Of a DNA stretch of 5,543 nt, positions 1-3,399 are shown piece after piece; position 1 is the first letter of the stretch, and each line of letters opens with the position of its first letter. The notes beneath the pieces were generated by a model that ran no database searches, had not been told where the DNA came from, and was given only the letters and a program-made list of their open reading frames with translations. This DNA comes from Campylobacteraceae bacterium (GTDB lineage: Bacteria > Campylobacterota > Campylobacteria > Campylobacterales > Campylobacteraceae). The stretch covers positions 1 through 5,543 of the forward strand of contig JAIRQK010000058.1 in the NCBI GenBank assembly GCA_031256525.1, read 5' to 3'. The position numbers and the translations under genes are program-made.

Positions 1-8
1 ATAATATA

Positions 9-14
9 AAGGAG
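9..14 (+). promoter_or_regulatory. Ribosome binding site of first Sel1-repeat gene
   Basis: AAGGAG lies six bases before the ATG at 21 and fixes that start. The promoter would be upstream of the window edge and is not visible. Confidence 0.8.
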
Positions 15-20
15 AAAATT

Positions 21-500
21 ATGAAAAAAGTGGTTTTAGGGTTGGTAGTGCTTTTAAGCACTATCTGTTTTGCACAGGATGCGGATACGAAAAAGCTCGA
101 AAAAGAGTGTGAAAAGAGAGATGGCAAATCGTGCTATTTAATAGCCAGTGAGTATGATGATAGTAACGGCGAAAAGCATAGCTACGACAAAGCAACTCCA
201 TACTATCAAAAATCGTGCGATTATGGATTTGCCATAGGTTGCTACAATCTTGGCGTTATGTATGATAACGGAAAAGGTATAGAAAAAAATTTCGCAAAAG
301 CTGCACAAAGCTATCTTAAAGCCTGTGATAATGGAGATAGTGGTGGCTGTTTTGCTGTTGCAAGAAAATATGAGTTTGGAAAAGGTTTAGAAAAAAACAC
401 AGAAAAAGCAAAAGAGTACTATAAACTCGCTTGTGATTTGCGTTCAGAAATATCTTGTGAAGAGTATAAAAGGGTTGTTACTGCTATAGTTGCAAAATAA
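21..500 (+). CDS. Secreted Sel1-like repeat protein, four Cys-paired repeats (Hcp-like)
   Basis: A 159-residue exported protein. Residues 1-18 form a signal peptide (MKK start, hydrophobic core, CFA before the predicted cut, Gln as +1); no lipobox is present, so signal peptidase I is expected. The mature part is four Sel1-like repeats with a Cys pair in each: C30/C38, C66/C74, C102/C110, C138/C146. Each pair is 8 residues apart and the repeats recur exactly every 36 residues, the classic spacing of disulfide-bridged alpha/alpha repeats in Helicobacter cysteine-rich proteins (family knowledge). Typical repeat wording such as YYQKSCDYGFAIGCYNLGVMY is seen around 61-81. Family members are periplasmic or secreted and thought to bind other proteins or cell-wall material; some have been annotated as beta-lactamases. 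The specific role here is unknown. Related genes follow at 1153 and 1850. Confidence 0.9.
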   Translation: MKKVVLGLVVLLSTICFAQDADTKKLEKECEKRDGKSCYLIASEYDDSNGEKHSYDKATPYYQKSCDYGFAIGCYNLGVMYDNGKGIEKNFAKAAQSYLKACDNGDSGGCFAVARKYEFGKGLEKNTEKAKEYYKLACDLRSEISCEEYKRVVTAIVAK

Positions 501-510
501 CTCTACCACA

Positions 511-550
511 AGACAAACGATACTATATTTTTGTTAGATATCGTTTGTCT
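511..550 (+). terminator. Strong hairpin after first Sel1-repeat gene (terminator or 3' end structure)
   Basis: AGACAAACGATA (511-522) is perfectly complementary to TATCGTTTGTCT (539-550). CTA (523-525) and TAG (535-537) extend the stem to 15 pairs with one bulged A at 538. The structure starts 11 bases after the stop codon. No T-run follows on either strand, so it is either an imperfect terminator, a 3' end stabiliser or a protein-binding palindrome. Confidence 0.45.
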
Positions 551-588
551 AAACTTCACCATTATTATTGTGTTTACATATTTAATAT

Positions 589-594
589 TATAAT
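589..594 (+). promoter_or_regulatory. -10 box of lipoprotein gene
   Basis: A perfect TATAAT lies 30 bases before the ATG at 625. No well-placed -35 box is seen (TTGTGT at 568-573 is only 15 bases away). This fits Campylobacterota housekeeping promoters, which rely mostly on the -10 region (family knowledge). The expected transcript start is near 601. Confidence 0.55.
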
Positions 595-613
595 CACACA
601 AGAATTCTTATTT

Positions 614-620
614 AAGGAGG
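614..620 (+). promoter_or_regulatory. Ribosome binding site of lipoprotein gene
   Basis: AAGGAGG followed by AGAG and the ATG at 625 gives a strong Shine-Dalgarno match at close spacing, which supports this start. Confidence 0.8.
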
Positions 621-624
621 AGAG

Positions 625-1074
625 ATGAAAAAAGTTAAACTTTTTTTGGTTTTAGGTTTTGTAGCTTTTGGGCTTAGTGGATGTGTCAATTTAGACTTGT
701 TATTGCCGGATGCAAAGTATGCATGGACTGAAGCGACTAAAATTTGTAATGATTATAGGTCAAACAACATTGCAGCTAACAAAAAATGGATAGGACAATA
801 TGTCAGAACAAGTGGTGAAATATTGTCAATTAGCCAATCACGAACAGGAAGTGATTTGATAGTTTCTGTAAGCGATACAAGCACAAACAAAAGCTTTTTT
901 GCCTTTTATTTTAAACCAACTGAGGAAAATCTTAAAAAGATATATACTTTAAAAAGCGGACAATATATCACGCTATTAGGACAAATAAGTCAAATTTTGA
1001 CTTCAAAGCAAACAAGTCCTACTCCTAACGACAGTAGTTGTTCAGTCATTGTAGACCCAAGCTCTTTTTATTGA
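625..1074 (+). CDS. Small lipoprotein with probable OB-fold (tRNA_anti-like) domain
   Basis: A 149-residue protein with a lipoprotein signal: MKK start, hydrophobic stretch, lipobox LSGC at 17-20, so Cys20 should be lipidated. The residue after it is Val, with no Asp retention signal. After a short helix-like stretch with Cys41, residues about 49-125 read like the periplasmic tRNA_anti-like OB-fold: AANKKWIGQYVRTSGEI, then alternating beta-type segments, then LKSGQYITLLGQIS. A late Cys139 could pair with Cys41. Such domains are found in small exported proteins of unknown function, and despite the name give no sign of tRNA binding here. The gene sits between two Sel1-repeat genes but has its own -10 box and terminator, so joint function with them is only suggested by position. 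Domain call is from pattern recognition. Confidence 0.85.
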   Translation: MKKVKLFLVLGFVAFGLSGCVNLDLLLPDAKYAWTEATKICNDYRSNNIAANKKWIGQYVRTSGEILSISQSRTGSDLIVSVSDTSTNKSFFAFYFKPTEENLKKIYTLKSGQYITLLGQISQILTSKQTSPTPNDSSCSVIVDPSSFY

Positions 1075-1077
1075 CTT

Positions 1078-1121
1078 TATAATATATCTGTCTATTTTAA
1101 GCACGGATATATTATATTTTT
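1078..1121 (+). terminator. Rho-independent terminator of lipoprotein gene
   Basis: Bases 1078-1091 pair with 1103-1116 over 14 pairs with one G-T wobble (T1089/G1105). Five T follow at 1117-1121. The stem is AT-rich and starts 4 bases after the stop codon. Confidence 0.7.
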
Positions 1122-1127
1122 GTAAAA

Positions 1128-1133
1128 TATAAT
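1128..1133 (+). promoter_or_regulatory. -10 box of second Sel1-repeat gene
   Basis: A perfect TATAAT begins only 6 bases after the T-run of the preceding terminator. The transcript start would be near 1140, leaving a leader of about 13 bases that is nearly all ribosome binding site. No -35 box is recognisable; that position falls inside the terminator stem. Confidence 0.5.
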
Positions 1134-1140
1134 TTCTTTA

Positions 1141-1146
1141 AAAGGA
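1141..1146 (+). promoter_or_regulatory. Ribosome binding site of second Sel1-repeat gene
   Basis: AAAGGA lies six bases before the ATG at 1153. It is weaker than the sites of the two preceding genes but well spaced. Confidence 0.65.
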
Positions 1147-1152
1147 TATTTT

Positions 1153-1614
1153 ATGAAAAAAGTTTTTTATATTTTTATAGTTGTTTTTACAACTTTCGCT
1201 TTTGCACAAAACATAAATGATTTACGAACGCTTTGCGATAGATATGATACACAAAACTGCGTAAAATTAGGACTTGCTTATGAACACGGGAACGGTGTAA
1301 AGGAGAACAAAGTCAAAGCTGCTGAACTTTATAAAAAAGCCTGTGAAAACAACAACTCCCTTGGGTGCTTATCTCTTAGTATGATGTATCAAAAAGCAAA
1401 TAGTATGCCTCAAGATAGCAACTTGATAACAAATCTACTAAAAGATTGTGCTTTAAATAGCAGGTCGGGATGTTTTTGGGCTGGTCTTATATATAAATCT
1501 GGCGTAGATGTTGAAGAAGACACCCAAAAAGCAAAAGAGTATTTTGCTAAATCTTGTGCTTTAGAACTTAAAGATGGCTGCGCTGAATACATAAGACTAT
1601 TTGTAAGTGATTGA
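1153..1614 (+). CDS. Secreted Sel1-like repeat protein, four Cys-paired repeats
   Basis: A 153-residue protein with signal peptide 1-18 (MKKVFYIFIV core, AFA before the cut, Gln at +1). Four Cys pairs are present: C28/C36, C64/C72, C99/C107, C135/C143, always 8 apart; repeat spacing is 36, 35 and 36 residues. The first repeat fits the Sel1 pattern well (CVKLGLAYEHGNGVKENKVKAAELYKK is spread over 36-62). The third repeat (about 82-110) is degenerate: the glycine-rich turn is lost and replaced by NSMPQDSN. Same size, layout and leader style as the protein at 21-500, so the two are probably paralogues, though clearly diverged. Expected to be periplasmic with four disulfides. The binding partner is unknown. 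Confidence 0.9.
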   Translation: MKKVFYIFIVVFTTFAFAQNINDLRTLCDRYDTQNCVKLGLAYEHGNGVKENKVKAAELYKKACENNNSLGCLSLSMMYQKANSMPQDSNLITNLLKDCALNSRSGCFWAGLIYKSGVDVEEDTQKAKEYFAKSCALELKDGCAEYIRLFVSD

Positions 1615-1668
1615 TTTTAGACCTTTTTATTTTATCAGCCAATAACACAACAATAGACATTTCAAGGC

Positions 1669-1686
1669 AGATGATGCCATCTTTTT
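1669..1686 (+). terminator. Possible weak terminator of second Sel1-repeat gene
   Basis: AGATG (1669-1673) and CATCT (1678-1682) can pair around a 4-base loop with T-rich sequence to 1686. An alternative stem GGCA/TGCC (1666-1669/1675-1678) competes. Both are short and the position is 55 bases after the stop, so the call is tentative. Confidence 0.3.
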
Positions 1687-1698
1687 AGATATCGTTTG
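1685..1698 (+). repeat. Second copy of a 14-base element from the hairpin at 534-547
   Basis: TTAGATATCGTTTG occurs here and, identically, in the right arm of the hairpin after the first Sel1-repeat gene (534-547). Here the complementary left arm is absent, so no comparable hairpin forms. Both copies lie downstream of a four-repeat Sel1 gene, which suggests that the flank was copied with the gene and then decayed (inference). Confidence 0.5.
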
Positions 1699-1767
1699 CT
1701 TTTTTTAATCACCAAAACTGCCACTATTTTTACGATTTTCAATTTTTTTATGCTTAGTATGTTATCA

Positions 1768-1785
1768 ATATATATATATATATAT
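1768..1785. repeat. (AT)9 dinucleotide tract upstream of third Sel1-repeat gene
   Basis: Eighteen bases of uninterrupted AT repeat end 5 bases before the possible -35 box at 1791. Tracts like this can change length by slippage. Here it would act as an upstream element rather than as the -35/-10 spacer. Confidence 0.85.
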
Positions 1786-1790
1786 CTGCA

Positions 1791-1819
1791 TTGCATACAA
1801 ACATATTTTATGTTACAAT
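1791..1819 (+). promoter_or_regulatory. Promoter of third Sel1-repeat gene, extended -10
   Basis: TTGCAT (1791-1796) stands 17 bases before TACAAT (1814-1819), which is preceded by TG at 1811-1812 to give an extended -10. The transcript start would be near 1826. A small palindrome, AACATA-TTT-TATGTT (1800-1814), overlaps the spacer and the first base of the -10 box and could be an operator; this is speculative. Confidence 0.5.
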
Positions 1820-1838
1820 ACAAAAATTCTATTTTCAT

Positions 1839-1844
1839 GGAGGA
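1839..1844 (+). promoter_or_regulatory. Ribosome binding site of third Sel1-repeat gene
   Basis: GGAGGA lies five bases before the ATG at 1850. It favours that start over the out-of-frame ATG at 1846. Confidence 0.75.
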
Positions 1845-1849
1845 AATGT

Positions 1850-2773
1850 ATGAGAAAAATGTTAATGTTGCTGTTTTTTATGGCTATGTTCTGTTTTGGA
1901 CAATACAATGAGTATAAACAAGAAGCTGAGCAGTTTAGAACAAATTGCGAGAATGGAAATGGTTCTGCTTGTTATGAACTTGGAAAACTGTACGCACGGG
2001 GTGGACAAGCTGTAAATAAAGACACCAACAAAGCACTTGAATATTACAAAAAAGGTTGCGAAGAACTAAAAGATGGTGTATCTTGTTATACGCTTGGGGA
2101 GATATATCTCAAACAAACTGGATACGAACAAATAAGGCGAAATATCAACAAAGCACTTGAATATTACAAAAAAGGGTGTGATGTAGGAGATAAATTATCT
2201 TGCAGTAAAAATGTTAAACAGTTAGAAAATGATTGTGATAGTGGTGTAAATGGTTTAGCTTGTTATCATCTTGGTAACATATATGATGAATATTATGGAT
2301 ATGATGAACTTCAACTTGTAGGAGGAAAGAGAGATAACGAGAAAGCAGTTGGATACTATTTTAGAGGTTGTGAAGAGCTAAAAGATGGTTCATCTTGTTT
2401 TAGAATTGGACAGTCATATATGCCATTCATTCTTGAAAGCGTTTTAAAGTACAATCCTGGGAAATCACTTGCATATTATGAAAAAGGCTGCGAGTACAAA
2501 AGTGGCGAAAGCTGTTTTACAATTGGTAATTTTTACCATATAGGCTTTCACTATGGCAACTTTCAACAATATGTAAAAATAGAGCAAGATTATAAAAAAT
2601 CACTTGAATATAATAAAAAAGGGTGCGATTTTGGATATGCAAAGAGTTGTAAGCAAGTCGGCAATATATATTACTGGGGATACGAGGTAAAAAAAAGTAG
2701 TACACAAGCAGAAAAATATTTTCAAAAGGCTTGTGATTTAGACCCAACTATTTTTGATGATTGCAAAAAATAA
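1850..2773 (+). CDS. Large secreted Sel1-like repeat protein, eight Cys pairs
   Basis: A 307-residue protein. Residues 1-17 form a Met/Phe-rich signal peptide ending CFG before Gln18; Cys15 has no lipobox context, so it is not called a lipoprotein. Eight Cys pairs follow: 33/41, 70/79, 110/118, 129/138, 174/183, 214/222, 259/267, 295/305. Repeat spacing is irregular (37, 40, 19, 45, 40, 45, 36 residues) because of longer inter-helix loops. The 19-residue gap at 110-129 marks a shortened repeat. Repeats 1-3 resemble repeats 4-6 in order (GCEELKDG at 69-76 and 173-180), so the protein looks like a duplicated three-repeat block plus two C-terminal repeats. Typical wording is KALEYYKKGC. Expected to be a periplasmic, disulfide-rich alpha solenoid; function unknown, probably a binding scaffold as in Hcp proteins. 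Confidence 0.9.
   Translation: MRKMLMLLFFMAMFCFGQYNEYKQEAEQFRTNCENGNGSACYELGKLYARGGQAVNKDTNKALEYYKKGCEELKDGVSCYTLGEIYLKQTGYEQIRRNINKALEYYKKGCDVGDKLSCSKNVKQLENDCDSGVNGLACYHLGNIYDEYYGYDELQLVGGKRDNEKAVGYYFRGCEELKDGSSCFRIGQSYMPFILESVLKYNPGKSLAYYEKGCEYKSGESCFTIGNFYHIGFHYGNFQQYVKIEQDYKKSLEYNKKGCDFGYAKSCKQVGNIYYWGYEVKKSSTQAEKYFQKACDLDPTIFDDCKK
2026..2055 (+). repeat. 30-base direct repeat inside third Sel1-repeat gene, copy 1
   Basis: Identical to 2146-2175, exactly 120 bases (40 codons) downstream. It encodes the NKALEYYKKG helix that opens a Sel1 repeat. Identity at DNA level suggests recent duplication or gene conversion between neighbouring repeats. Confidence 0.85.
2146..2175 (+). repeat. 30-base direct repeat inside third Sel1-repeat gene, copy 2
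   Basis: Second copy of the repeat at 2026-2055. Recombination between the two copies would remove exactly one 40-residue repeat and keep the frame. Confidence 0.85.
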
Positions 2774-2782
2774 AAACACTTA

Positions 2783-2810
2783 ATATCTGCGTATTACTTT
2801 ACGCAGATAT
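2783..2810. terminator. Hairpin after third Sel1-repeat gene, possible bidirectional terminator
   Basis: ATATCTGCGTA (2783-2793) pairs perfectly with TACGCAGATAT (2800-2810) around a 6-base loop, 9 bases after the stop codon. On the + strand the following bases (ATTCAATTAA) are not a T-run. On the - strand a T-rich stretch follows, so it may stop transcription better from the right. Confidence 0.55.
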
Positions 2811-2844
2811 ATTCAATTAACATAAAAAGCCACTGATACCTACT

Positions 2845-2867
2845 CTAAAAATCTTGTCTCTGTTTTT
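2845..2867 (+). repeat. Left arm of imperfect inverted repeat bracketing the structured region
   Basis: Matches the reverse complement of 3118-3140 at 18 of 23 positions, including an unbroken core TTGTCTCT (2854-2861 against AGAGACAA 3124-3131). Much of the rest is T/A-rich, so part of the match may be chance. No target-site duplication is apparent. Confidence 0.4.
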
Positions 2868-2877
2868 TGCTTATATT
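2868..2877 (+). promoter_or_regulatory. Possible promoter of the candidate RNA
   Basis: TATATT (2872-2877) with TG at 2868-2869 resembles a -10 region. TTGTCT at 2854-2859 is too close to serve as a normal -35 box. A start near 2884 would fall inside the first hairpin (2879-2897), so either the start is earlier or that hairpin is not part of the RNA. Confidence 0.25.
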
Positions 2878-2878
2878 G

Positions 2879-3090
2879 CCTCTTTAAAACAAAGAGGAGA
2901 TGGAGTGAATGAAAAATACATACAACAAAATTACGAGGGTAGCAACCATCTCCTCTCTCGGGAGTGAAAACTTCTCTTAAAGGCAAAAAAGGAGGACGCC
3001 TTTAAAGAAGAAGAAACATTACTTCAAGGCAAAAGGAATAGCCTTAAAGCGGAGTAATTCTACCATTTTAAATCTTAAATTACTTTTTTT
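2879..3090 (+). ncRNA. Candidate structured RNA, unknown family
   Basis: An intergenic block, purine-richer than its flanks, with dense pairing. (a) CCTCTTT/AAAGAGG, 2879-2885/2891-2897. (b) AGAGGAGATGG/CCATCTCCTCT, 2893-2903/2946-2956, 11 perfect pairs that exclude (a). (c) CTTCTCTTAAAGGC/2998-3013, 14 pairs with two bulged A, loop containing GGAGGA. (d) ATTACT/AGTAAT, 3018-3023/3053-3058, enclosing AAGGC/GCCTT with a GGA loop. (e) AGTAATT/AATTACT, 3053-3059/3078-3084, running into seven T (3084-3090), a terminator-like stem that excludes the outer part of (d). I recognise no known RNA (not tmRNA, RNase P, SRP or 6S, nor the riboswitches I know). It could be an sRNA, a cis-acting leader without its gene, or an mRNA for a tiny peptide (2909-2980). 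Strand is inferred from the terminator. Confidence 0.4.
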
Positions 3091-3101
3091 ATCTTAAATT
3101 A
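3072..3101 (+). repeat. 11-base direct repeat flanking a T-run
   Basis: ATCTTAAATTA occurs at 3072-3082 and 3091-3101, separated by CTTTTTTT. The first copy overlaps the right arm of the terminator-like stem at the end of the candidate RNA. It may be a small local duplication. Confidence 0.6.
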
Positions 3102-3117
3102 ATCACAAAAACAACTG

Positions 3118-3140
3118 AAAAATAGAGACAAAACTATAAG
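3118..3140 (-). repeat. Right arm of imperfect inverted repeat bracketing the structured region
   Basis: Partner of 2845-2867, with core AGAGACAA at 3124-3131. The two arms enclose about 250 bases that include the whole candidate RNA. Confidence 0.4.
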
Positions 3141-3150
3141 GTGTTTAACG

Positions 3151-3187
3151 ATTTTTGAACATATTGCAAATAAAGAATGTTAAAAAT
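3151..3187. repeat. AT-rich inverted repeat in the 3091-3277 gap
   Basis: ATTTTTGAACAT (3151-3162) pairs with ATGTTAAAAAT (3177-3187) over 11 pairs with G3157 bulged. A wider perfect pair GGTGTTTA/TAAACACC (3140-3147/3218-3225) lies around it. No gene is seen in 3091-3277; the stretch is A-rich on the + strand. Confidence 0.4.
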
Positions 3188-3188
3188 G

Positions 3189-3253
3189 GCTAAAAAAATA
3201 AAAAAATAGATGTAAAATAAACACCAGCAACAACTCTCAAGGTTTAAAACATC
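3189..3253 (-). terminator. Possible terminator downstream of tRNA-Phe
   Basis: On the - strand GATGT (3253-3249) can pair with ACATC (3213-3209), with an inner AAAC/GTTT. Two runs of seven T separated by one A follow (about 3206-3192). The stem is weak and interrupted; the long T-tract is the main argument. Confidence 0.35.
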
Positions 3254-3277
3254 GTATTTATGAGATATCAATTGAAG

Positions 3278-3353
3278 TGGTGGCCAGAGACGGAATCGAA
3301 CCGCCGACACGGAGATTTTCAGTCTCCTGCTCTACCGACTGAGCTATCTGGCC
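3278..3353 (-). tRNA. tRNA-Phe (anticodon GAA)
   Basis: The 76-base gene reads from GGCCAGA on the - strand and folds as a full cloverleaf: acceptor GGCCAGA/TCTGGCC, D stem GCTC/GAGC with AGTCGGTA loop, anticodon stem GGAGA/TCTCC with loop CTGAAAA (anticodon GAA, purine-rich A37-A38), variable loop GTGTC, T stem GGCGG/CCGTC with one G-T pair and loop TTCGATT. The CCA end is encoded (3280-3278). It lies 46 bases after murD on the same strand and has its own -10 box. Confidence 0.97.
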
Positions 3354-3371
3354 ATTAAAAACAAGACTGAA

Positions 3372-3377
3372 ATTATA
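3372..3377 (-). promoter_or_regulatory. -10 box of tRNA-Phe
   Basis: TATAAT on the - strand lies in the murD-tRNA gap. A start near 3365 would give a leader of about 11 bases before the mature tRNA. No clear -35 box is present. Read-through from murD is also possible. Confidence 0.5.
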
Positions 3378-3399
3378 TCCATTTTAGTTTAATTTATAC

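Noticed and set aside
1410..1592. 60-codon - strand frame
   Set aside because: Antisense to a clear Sel1-repeat gene; no ribosome site or recognisable product.
1850..1904. Cys15 of the large Sel1 protein as a lipoprotein cysteine
   Set aside because: The preceding residues AMF do not form a lipobox; the paralogue at 21 also has a signal-peptide Cys just before its FA/Q cut.
1696..1911. 71-codon + strand frame before the third Sel1 gene
   Set aside because: It runs through the AT repeat and promoter and overlaps the Sel1 gene in another frame; low-complexity, with no ribosome site.
2517..2747. 76-codon - strand frame
   Set aside because: Antisense to the Cys-paired repeats of the large Sel1 gene; a by-product of its composition.
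511..2810. Integron-like gene cassettes (small gene plus hairpin, repeated)
   Set aside because: The layout is suggestive, but the hairpins do not share attC core sites, differ from each other in sequence, and no integrase is present.
2883..2943. Candidate RNA as 6S, RNase P, SRP or tmRNA
   Set aside because: None of their conserved sequence blocks is present, and the stem pattern differs.
2879..3090. Retron ncRNA, group II intron or CRISPR-related RNA
   Set aside because: No reverse transcriptase or Cas gene is nearby, no intron 5' GUGYG or domain V was recognised, and there is no repeat-spacer pattern.
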